DNA from: Potentilla sterilis
Taxonomy: Eukaryota > Streptophyta > Magnoliopsida > Rosales > Rosaceae
Assembly: GCA_963682095.1 (NCBI GenBank)
Contig: OY821759.1
Span: 53,409,133-53,473,132 of the forward strand
Length of the DNA: 64,000 bases
Reading direction: 5' to 3'
Positions 11,840-22,100 of the stretch are shown here, piece after piece. Each line of letters starts with the position of its first letter. Position 1 is the first letter of the stretch. The notes below the pieces were generated by a model that searched no databases, had not been told where the DNA came from, and saw only the letters and a list, made by a program, of their open reading frames with translations. The position numbers and the translations under genes are program-made.

Positions 11840-14359
11840 TTAGTTCTTTCTCCAGACCCCAGGTTCCATAACTGAACATGGGAAATCCTTCAAGTTGTAA
11901 CAATGACTGATCTCCATGTAGTGAAGTACAGGCATATGCTTCTCCAAGTCCTTCCAGTCTACCTCTAGCCTCATCAAGTACTTGAGACTCAGGCCTTCAA
12001 GGTTCCAGGTGGTTTGACCACTGCTTAGCTTGACAAGGTCTCCATTCTCAATGCAAAGATACTGCAATTGTGAAAGCTGCTCGGGATTAACCCACTTGGG
12101 AAGATTTTCCTTCTTGTAATTCCTAAGGTACAGCTCTTGGAGGCTTGGAGGAGGGGTCAGCCTTTCTAGCATTTCCAAAACATTGATATTTCTACAATCT
12201 TCTGCATCAATTGCTAGAACATTGAGCCTTCTAAGCTGCGAGAGGACATCAAGTTCATTGTCTGCAATAACCGTGGTACTGCTTACATGAATTCGCAATA
12301 CTCTCAGGTTGATCAGTTCTCTAAGCTCAAGAAGCCGGAAACATGGCTTCCTAGGCTGCTGACTCACAACCTTGAATCCGGAGAGCTCTTCAAGATAAGA
12401 AAACCCTCCTAATCCCTGAGGCAGGTGCTGGATTGGACACCCGCCTAGGTCCAAAATAATCAGCTTCTTCAAATTAGTGATGGAACCGTGTATTGTTTCT
12501 AGATTGCTGCAACCTGATAAAAGCAATAGTTGGAGGTTGAGGAGTTTATTAATTGAAGATGGCACTTCTTTCAGAGCCTGAATACCACTTAAGTTCAAAG
12601 AAGCTAAGCGCTTAAGGGAGCTGATCCAGCTAAAGAGATGCGCCACACAATGCTCATCCACAGAGCAGTTTGATAAATCCAACATTCTGAGAGATCGCAG
12701 AAACCCTGAATTCCTTTCAAAGTCAAATATGCGGCTTGACATCAGCAACATTGCCCTGAGCTTTGAGCTATGTTTCAAGGACTTCTCCTCCATTTCATCA
12801 ATAAAGCACAGCCACATAGTCTTGGCTGTCAATTCCTGTCTGCCTCGTTCGTCGAAGCTGCAAAATTCTTCCTCCTCTGCAATCATTATAATTAGTTCCC
12901 GCACCATATCATGTATCTTGCACTTGTAAACTCTTCCATCAAATCCTCTCCTCTGCACAATTTCAACCAAGCATCTGCTGATTAGTTCCGCCAGATACTC
13001 ATATCCCACTTCTACTGCTGTTCTTGATCCCTTGCTTTGCACAAGACCTTCTCCAATCCACCAGTGGATTAACTTATCAGCACGTATCTCATAGTCTTCA
13101 GGGTAGATGGAAAAACACAATAAGCATTGCTTCAGACCAGGCGGGAGGTCATCATAACTCAATCGCAATGAGGCCGTAACTGAACTAGCTTTACCCTCGG
13201 TTGTCAAGGCATGAAAGCTCTCCAGAACTCTTCTCCACTGAGAAGGGGGGTCGATCTTTGATGCCAACAAGGATCCTATAGTCTTGATTGCGAGTGGGAG
13301 TCCACCACACTTCTTCAAGAGTTCTTTTCCCAATTTCTCAAGCATGTCCTCCGGGCACAGTCCCTTGGTGGTAGGAAATGCAAACTTGGAGAACAAACAC
13401 CAGCTTTCCTCATCATTAAGAGTCTTGGGACGATGGATTTGTGAGCTTTCAACTCCCATACTAAGTGCAGCTTCTTCATTTCTAGTTGTAACTATGATGC
13501 AGCTGCTTTGTTTGGGTATAACGGAGCAGAGGTTGGTCCACCAATCAAATTCTGTGTGATTCCACACATCATCCATGACAATCAGACAGCTCTTATCTTC
13601 AAGTAGTTGCTGAATTCTGCTCAAAATCTGAGTAACTCCTGCTCCGGAGACATTTTCTCCTAGTCCTTCTAGGATGCTCCTCATAATTCGCTCAGGGCAG
13701 AATGATTGTGAAACACACACCCAGATCAACTTGTGAAAGTGGCCTACTACTTCTAGATCATGAAAGATTTTTTGAGCAATGGTTGTTTTCCCAAGGCCTC
13801 CCATTCCCACAATGCCTACGTAATGAAGTACCTTGCTGCTGTCAAAAATCCAACTCTTAATCTTCTCCACATCGCTATCCAACCCGATTATCTCTGGTGG
13901 ATTCCAGTCTTGTGACACCATTACCCTAACTTGGTACACATCTTCTCTATGGATGCTGTCTGGTGCCTTTAAAAACCGGCCCAAGGTTTTCTCGATCTCC
14001 TTCATACGCAAATTGATGTCTCTCAATTTCTTTCCTGTACGACGTAGGTAGAATGGATCGTGAAGGCAGGAGCCGGAACACGATCCATCCTTTCTGTATT
14101 CATCTCTAACCAAGCAATCAATTAGTACATCGTCGGCTTTGTAGATGACTTCCCTTAGCTCAAACAATGCTGCCTTGACAATATTGTTCTTGTGGTTGAG
14201 ACTCTCCGTGTCTGCAAGTAAGGCCTTGGTGAGATCAAGCCCTGTCTTCAACTGCTCAAACTGGCCGCTGAAGTCGAGTGAAAATTCAGCCTGGTTCATA
14301 AGAGCTTTGAACACTTGCTCCGTCAGAGTCTGGACCATAGCCACCACAATTAATGACAT
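11840..14359 (-). CDS. CC-NB-LRR immune receptor, ZAR1/RPP13-like protein 4 type
   Basis: An 839-residue intronless intracellular immune receptor. Order: an Rx-type coiled coil (about 1-135) with an EDVID-like KADDVLID (74-81); NB-ARC with P-loop GMGGLGKT (185-192), Walker B LIVMDDVW (259-266), GLPL (353-356) and RNBS-D CLLCFSIYPED (412-422); then leucine-rich repeats to the C-terminus. The MHD motif reads IHD (482-484), a common variant in ZAR1 relatives. The IMRSIL stretch after kinase 2 and the C-terminal end (VDWKDLEKHMPVL, GVW) resemble ZAR1. Such proteins bind ADP/ATP and, on effector sensing through kinase partners, oligomerise at the plasma membrane. The first Met gives a coiled-coil length close to ZAR1; Met8 is the alternative. 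No lesion is visible. Confidence 0.93.
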   Translation of the reverse strand: MSLIVVAMVQTLTEQVFKALMNQAEFSLDFSGQFEQLKTGLDLTKALLADTESLNHKNNIVKAALFELREVIYKADDVLIDCLVRDEYRKDGSCSGSCLHDPFYLRRTGKKLRDINLRMKEIEKTLGRFLKAPDSIHREDVYQVRVMVSQDWNPPEIIGLDSDVEKIKSWIFDSSKVLHYVGIVGMGGLGKTTIAQKIFHDLEVVGHFHKLIWVCVSQSFCPERIMRSILEGLGENVSGAGVTQILSRIQQLLEDKSCLIVMDDVWNHTEFDWWTNLCSVIPKQSSCIIVTTRNEEAALSMGVESSQIHRPKTLNDEESWCLFSKFAFPTTKGLCPEDMLEKLGKELLKKCGGLPLAIKTIGSLLASKIDPPSQWRRVLESFHALTTEGKASSVTASLRLSYDDLPPGLKQCLLCFSIYPEDYEIRADKLIHWWIGEGLVQSKGSRTAVEVGYEYLAELISRCLVEIVQRRGFDGRVYKCKIHDMVRELIIMIAEEEEFCSFDERGRQELTAKTMWLCFIDEMEEKSLKHSSKLRAMLLMSSRIFDFERNSGFLRSLRMLDLSNCSVDEHCVAHLFSWISSLKRLASLNLSGIQALKEVPSSINKLLNLQLLLLSGCSNLETIHGSITNLKKLIILDLGGCPIQHLPQGLGGFSYLEELSGFKVVSQQPRKPCFRLLELRELINLRVLRIHVSSTTVIADNELDVLSQLRRLNVLAIDAEDCRNINVLEMLERLTPPPSLQELYLRNYKKENLPKWVNPEQLSQLQYLCIENGDLVKLSSGQTTWNLEGLSLKYLMRLEVDWKDLEKHMPVLHYMEISHCYNLKDFPCSVMEPGVWRKN

Positions 14360-15004
14360 CCCGGCAGGCCAATTACGATCTAACCTACATATTTCACCAA
14401 CAAATTATCAGCTGATTATGAATTTATGATGCATGTAAATTGAGTTATATGCATTCTACTATCAAAATCAATAACCATCATATATAATTCCATGAGAAGG
14501 ACGTACGGATTTTATTGATTTTTCATACACACGTACATATAGTACTCGATCAAGATATAAACCACAATTTCCATGCTAATAAAGACCAACCACGTAATTA
14601 AAACAAACTGAAAGAGTACACACATACAAAACTGACAAAAGCAAGAACCATTTCTAGTGAGACTCGGGATTAAGTAGATTTAGAGCTTACCAATTCTAAA
14701 TAATTGAGGCTTACTATCGATGACCTTCAACGGTTCGCATGACCCGTTCTCAATCCCTAACGTACACTGAGATCATAGACTACATGGAATCAGCCAAACA
14801 GAGAACCAGTTGGTGGTTGTGGTGGTCTTGACGCCGTGCATAGGAGCAAAGCGCTTGGCCATGTCTGAGACTTAGATTGGGATCATGTGGCAATGAGTTA
14901 TATATGAAGGGAACAAGAACATGTGAACAGAGCTATATGCTATCGCAACCCATTTGAGTTTCAGAAGTTAGAAGGAAGATCAAGAAATTAAACAATAGGA
15001 TTTA
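14360..15004. other. 5' flank of the CNL gene
   Basis: Promoter and 5' UTR side of the minus-strand CNL gene. AT-rich, with no coding exon seen. I cannot place a TATA box with confidence. Confidence 0.45.
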
Positions 15005-15326
15005 GGCCTCGTTTGTTTCACGGAATTGAGAGTTTTCTCTTATTTGGTATTTACAAAGAAAATGAACAACTTTCCTACGTGAATGGAATGTGAGGGGGAA
15101 AGTATTTCCTTCCATAAACCTAAGGAACCAATTTATCTCCTCAATTCCTTACATTTATTTTACAACTATATTTTATTACATTAATTACACATTTTTTTAC
15201 AACTTTTCTGCTAACTTTTCTTATGTTACCAAACACACAGGAAAGAAAAGTTCACTGACTCCTCAATTTCTCTTCCCGTGAGAAAGAAGGAGAAACTACT
15301 TTTCTTTCCGAAAACCAAACGAGGCC
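15005..15326. mobile_element. Tourist-like MITE (322 bp)
   Basis: The termini are inverted repeats. The left end begins GGCCTCGTTTGTTTCACGGAA, and the right end ends with the complement GGCCTCGTTTGGTTTTCGGAA in inverse orientation. The flanks are TTA (15002-15004) and TTG (15327-15329), a slightly decayed 3-base TTA duplication typical of PIF/Harbinger insertions. There is no coding capacity, and the size and termini fit a miniature inverted-repeat element. It lies in the intergenic region shared by the divergent CNL and receptor-kinase genes. Confidence 0.75.
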
Positions 15327-16181
15327 TTGAAGTAATATGTGTCTGGACATGTTTATATAAGCTTCTATGGGGATGAAATTAACTTGTAGGAAACCAGTAG
15401 GACTGATCCTATCAAGAACACTGGCAAAAATGATACTCGATCATCTTCCTCATTAGTTTTACTGTACTGTATATAGGGCGTAAAGAAATGTAGGATGTTA
15501 GGTTATTGCTAATTTGCCAGTGAGCATTTCTGTATGAGATCATCGATCACTTAGCCAAATAATAGAGGAGCTCTTCCAACTTTTTCCAAATTGTTGGGGC
15601 CGGGCTACATATCCACTTTGGTTAAATTAATACGGCGCGGGATGGTGGTTTACTGCTTTTGATAAAGATTTGTAACGTAGAGTAAAGATTGCAACCATCT
15701 TTTGGTCTTTATTTAGAATTTGGAAAGTTGGTCCGATTAAACTAGAAGCTAATCGCTTTAGCAGAAGCTTTCTATGCACGCCGATCGCAAGTAGTTTATT
15801 TAATTTGGTAATGGCAGGCATTGTCACTATTTGCCAGCCGAAAGTTGAAGAGTTTAATTGATCGCCGGGGATTGTGATCGGCCATGATTCCGATACGCCA
15901 TGATTGTAAATAAGCTAATCACTATTTCCTGCAATATTTTTGGTGTGAGAAGCGATCAAGATTCTTCCTGCAAATTTCCTTTTGGATAGACTTGTGTTTC
16001 TTGCCAATTTTTGGTCTTCGTCTGAAAGACTAAGGTGAGTGTCCATCTAGAGCTGCATATTTTTAAATTTGGTACTTTTTGGTGGGACGTACCAAAAAAG
16101 AAAGTGGTTTGTCAAAGAGATGCATGTTGTATGGTATAAGAAGTAGAATCAACTAATCACACACGATTCATTCAAGGGAAA
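15327..16181. other. Promoter side of the LRR-malectin receptor kinase
   Basis: Sequence between the MITE and the receptor kinase start. No gene or repeat is recognised. It should contain the promoter and 5' UTR of the plus-strand gene at 16182. Confidence 0.45.
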
Positions 16182-19100
16182 ATGGGTACTGAAGCTGCTT
16201 CAGGAAGACTTGCCACTAAACTCATAATTCTATGCCTTATCATCTTTGCACTTTGTCAGCTTGGTTCTGAATTCAAATATCAGAGTATAGCTCAAAAATT
16301 GCCCGATGAAGAAGGTAAGCTATGATCCACTTCACATCTTTTCCTTAAAACCAAACGCCATGCCAGTAGTATAAATCCATACAACAGTAGTATAATTTTA
16401 CTCCAATCCATATATAGTGCAATACAACCTAGCTAGGATCCCGATCGAGTTTGTTTGGTTTAAATGCCAAGTAAAAAATTTGTATAATAAGTATTCATGT
16501 GTTGATGTGGTGTCGTAGATCAATACATACGCACACATACAAAGAATGTGACCTATATATAGTTCATAGTTTGTTTTTGCAATTTTTTGTTCTTTCTGAA
16601 TTAGATTGAATTAGAAAACTTGAAACTCAATCTTGTTATCATTAACCAGCTATTAGTCTAATGATTTTTTTCTCATATATAGTAAAGCTGTTTTGCTAAT
16701 ACAAAATAAAATGTTAATCGACAGCGGAAACTCTTTATCGAGTAACTCGGAAGTGGGGGTTAAACGATTTTATGTCCATTGGAGGCTCATTTTGCAATGA
16801 GACCAGAAATACTGGCATCACCTGTGATTGCAGTTTTCAAAACCGCACCATTTGCCACATCGTAGAAATGTGAGTTTGAAAATTTATATTTTAACTATAC
16901 ATGTCTGCAAATTGTAAGTTAAATCACTGACAGAGATTGTTAATTAGCTAGTTTTCACATTTTGTGTGGCAGTATAATGATTAGAAGAGGTTTGACTGGA
17001 GTTGTACCTGAAGAACTTGCCAATCTCAGATTTCTGAAGCACTTGTACTCTCTCATTTTTCCCAATATTACATCTCGAATGAAATTTTTTATCGATTCCG
17101 TACATATACATAATCTTCTTGTCATTTCCTACATTTCTTGTCCTTAATTTTTTCTGAGCCTCTGTCCCACAAATTTTGCCAGAAAAAAAAAAAAAAAAAT
17201 GGATATAAGTTTGTTGATATTTGATATTCTGGTTCTAGATTAAACATTGAGATAATTAAGTGATTAACATATATTATAAGCGGTTTCAATTTGTAGGAAT
17301 CTCAGGGAGAATCAATTGACTGGCTCCATACCTGCTAGCTTGGGGAACTTATCTTCGCTCCACGAACTGTAAGTCTGTACTTGTGGCATTTGGTTCTGGA
17401 ACTTTTGTTTCTCCAGCTCCAGATGTGTTCATCACACCTTGGATCAATAGACCAAAGATTTAGTCATCTTTTGGTTATTAGTGAAAATTATTGAGAAAAT
17501 TAAAACTACTAATAAGATGGTATGTATGTGTAAACTTTAATTTGTCAGAGTTCTTAGCGATAATAAATTGACTGGGCCTATTCCAACGAGTTTGGGGGAT
17601 CTGAAATTTCGAGTATCGTTGTAAGTCTCATACATCACTTGACTTAGAAAAAAACAAGTTTTGGTTTAGCAACATTTTTTCATTTTTTTTTTTGCTTGGT
17701 CCTATACAGCGACGGAAGTCTCAGGGTGAAACCATCCCGTCGCGCAATTCCTATTGACTTTAGGCTGTAAGTTGATATTGGTTTAAATCTAATCATTATT
17801 TCATCTTTTGTGTGTTAATAATTTATTTATACGTTCAGGGATCTTTCAAACAATTATTTAAATGGATCCATACCATCCACTTTAGGGAATGTAGATGTCT
17901 CTTCAGCGGCATCGTAAGTTTCTCCTACATGTATAGATATAGATACATATGCTACTACTTCAACCCGCAACATATTTTTATTCCCATATTTTATACAAGA
18001 TAAAGTTGCAGTTACAATTCAAGTGAAGCTAAGTTAACCTTATCTTACAGGAAACAAATAATAGATATAAACAGAGAGAAACTAAAGCTCACTGCAGGAG
18101 CAAATGCAGAAAACACATCTTTGACCTGAATAGAACAACCAAACAACAGAGCGCTCCCATTGTCATAACAATGTAGCTAGCTAGCTAGGTGTGACTTAGG
18201 TTCAGAAAACTTAAATTTTAATTACTTCTGTTTACAAATGCTTTCTTTTGTTTTGTTTTATTCTTCCGTTTTTTTTTTGGTCCATGTGTTCTGTTCTGTT
18301 CTGTTTACCAGAGTTGGAAATGGCTTTCAACTGAAACTTTAGGCAATCAGGAATGGAAAAATGAAATTCACGTTATACATTTTGGATATGTTCATCAATA
18401 ATGCAGTGATTCAGAAGCCTACGGACGTTTCAAGCTGAAGCAATATGCAGCTGATTTATACCCAAGGTTCTCACTGTACGTGAGTAGTCCATTAATTGTC
18501 CCTGGTTATTGATATATATATATATATATATGAACATTTTGATTGAACTACTTGTTATTAAGTCAAATTATTGTACATCAATTCATTTAGGGATCTTTCA
18601 AACAATCAACTGACTGGACCTATACCAGAGAGCTTCGGGAATTTGACTTTCGCCAGTTTTATGTAAGTCGATCTCTTGGCGTTCATGTTTCACTGCGTGC
18701 GTACTCAACAATTAATCATGTTTGCTGAAGAAATTAAACTAGCTAGCTAGCTAGCAGTTATTGTTTATACCACAAAAACTTATTTTTCTTTACCCATCCC
18801 GCGTTATATAGATTTCTGTATGACAACTTCCTCAACGGATCTATACCAGCTTCTTTAGGTGCACTTACTTATCTGCAGAACCTGTAAGTAAACCATATAT
18901 ATGTACCTACTCTTGTTCAATTAATACTTCTACATTCCAATGATCACATTATTATTTATTTGGTTGAACCTCGATAAACAAGGAAATTTATTCAAAAGAG
19001 AAAAATAAGAAAAAAAATCACATCAAAGATCAAACTAAATGAATTTATTTTCGTGTGTTTGTACCCACCAATTCTCATGAGCAAGCTTGTTAATTATCTT

Positions 19101-22100
19101 TTTCTGAAGGGATGTGCGTAATAATGGAATCTCTGGTACTCTCCCACAAACACTTGGAAATATGACAAACATTGAAATCTTGTAAGTTTCACTATATAAA
19201 TAATATTGACATAAAATATATGTACCACATTGGGTAGCTAGTTTGGAATCTCGATTTGGATTTAGGCTTGAATATCTTATTAATCTAGCAAGCTATATGT
19301 AAAAGATGTATCAAATACAATTCTATTTGTTGTTGTTGCAGCTTGGTTAGAAATAACAATATCACTGGGACAATTCCAAAAAGTTTTGCCAACCTTACTA
19401 CGATGCAAATATTGTACGTAATTAAGTTTCTCCTTCCCCCATTTCATCTTAATTTTTCAGTGCATATATATACACACACGTTCGTAATCGTGATTTATAC
19501 TAATAGTTCATATTGAACAGATTTAGTTTTTTTTTTTTATTATTGTTTCGATACCTTAATGATCATCAAATTAGCTGAAAATTTGTAGAGATAATCTTGT
19601 CATATATACCAAAATACTGAATGGTGAATATGTAGATATGTGACCTAAAAATGGCCAAATAAGGAACTCCGCATTTTAATTTCAAAACGGAGGTCTGATT
19701 TAAATAAGAACTATATATATGTAATTGATTAATAAGTTATGATTTGATATTCACTTGGTTGCATGGATGCAGTTCTGTAGCTAGTAACTACATGTCTGGC
19801 CCTTTTCCTGAATTCATAGCGAACTGGACTTCACTCATTGAACTGTACGTACCTTAGTTTTCTATATATTGTTTGAACTGCACGGTTGTCAAGCTTACAC
19901 AGGCAGCTATATTTGAATTAAGTTTTCTAACTTAATTAAATTTCTTACAGTTCTCTCAATGGAAACAATTTCTATGGGAAGATACCTGCAGGAATTTTTA
20001 ATTTATCAGATCTCCTAACTTTGTAAGATTACACTGTCCCAATTTACAGCCCCTCCGGCACTAGCTAGCCTATATATCTCATTACTGGTCTTGCATACTT
20101 TAATTTCAGAAATAGAAATGTCATGTATTGTGTGCACAAGCGCGTGTGTGTTCGTCTGATTGTATCTTTCAACTGATATGTTATTCTGCCCTTTCTAAAT
20201 TGCTTACTTTCTACTGTAGGGCAATAACTGATGTAGGAGCCTCTGATTTCCAGTTCCCACCATCTACAAAAATCAAGGCCAGCTTACGAATATTGTTAGT
20301 AAATTGATTATTGCGTACAATTTATCATTTCAAGGAATACTAGAATCATGTATCAAAGGTGAAAAAAAAAAAAAAAAAATCCGGATCAGATATCTTTTCC
20401 CTGTCTTAATGTTTAGTGAGTTTTCAAATTGAAATCCTCGATTTATTTGAAATTCAAGGTTACTCCTTTAGAGTTTAAAAGTAAAAGACAAAAATTCATT
20501 TACTCAGTTTAAGTAATTAAACCATCTTCAAACATGGAGTATGGCACATCATGCATGGTGCATATATAGCTGCATTATTTGTTGGAGTGCATATGCAGGA
20601 TACTAAGAAACTGCTCTATCACTGGTCAAATTCCTGCTTACATTGGGAATATGTCATCAGTTTGGAACCTGTAAGTTCTTTTGTTTTGTTTCCTCGATCT
20701 TTAAGGCCTTTAAATATCCACCCCTTTAAATATATCGTCATACTTATCTTAATTAAATTTACTCATGCCTTTCTCGATCATTTTGTGTTGCAGAGACCTG
20801 AGCTTCAACAGCTTAAACGGAACAATCCCAGAATCTTTGAAAAATTTGAATTTAAGCTATATGTACATACTACTCCGATCCACCCCTCCTAACCTCTCAT
20901 GGACGAACGCTTATATATACTTACTGACACATGTGTGTCCTCTTCAGGTCTTTTTCAAACAATAAGCTTACTGGGGAAATTCCTGATTGGATTCAAAAGG
21001 CAGTTCGGAGTAAGATGTATGTTTGCATATATTGACATCCTTGTGCTTGATGTGTATTTACATACCGATAACATTGGTACGTACCTTTGTTGACATTCTC
21101 TACTTAGGTGCTTGATTCTCATCGATCTATATTTCTTTTCATTCCAGGGATCTTTCATACAATAATTTTACAAAACTAAGCTTCACACCGTCAGAGAAAT
21201 TAGATCTGTAAGGAATTCTCTATGCATTTTCTATGATCAATTCGTAAAGAATCTTAGTAATTTGAAATATAATTGCATGATATCTTTTGTTATTGTTCTA
21301 GGAATTTGTTTTCTTGCTGCTGCAACTCCTCAACCTGTCTGCCAAATACGTACGACTATATCTTGTTTGTTATTGTCAATAAAAACTTGACAGCCAAGTA
21401 ATCTAGAATAACTTGTGGCGGTTATACCATCAGGACGGACCCAACTCGAATAAAGGAGAAATATTGTCCCCGGGGAAAACCTAATTGTAAGTTTATTAAT
21501 ATATCTATATTTAACGATTATATATATATATATATATACCTATAATAACAGTATATATGTTTAATATCTTCAGACCATTCATTGTTTATAAATTGTGGTG
21601 GTGGGCAAACACGTAACAACGTTGATGGAAATGTTTATGATCAAGACAATGATACATCACAGTTTTACCTGAGTCCAAAAGGAAACTGGGCTCGGAGTAG
21701 TGCCGGAAACCCCGTTTTTGATTCCGATTCCAGTAAATTTTTAAAAAGCGTGCAATGTGGGGTTTCCTCTGAAGCACCTTTATACGATAAAGCTCGCACT
21801 TCCGCAATCTCTCTAAAATATTACGGGTTCTGTTTACGTGAAGGGAAATACAGTGTAACACTTCACTTTGCTGAAATTGTTGGAGAGGATGATAAATACA
21901 AAAGTACTGAAAAACGCGTATTTGATGTATATATTCAGGTAATGGTGTTGTTTTTAGCTTTTGGACCAGTAGCAGCACCCGCCCATTTGTATTAGTACTG
22001 TTGCAGGCATTGTATTTTTAACAAATTAAGTATAAACGGTGATTGGTTTTTGTAGGGTGAAAGGAAGCTAAAGGATTTCAATATTATAGACGAGGCAAGA

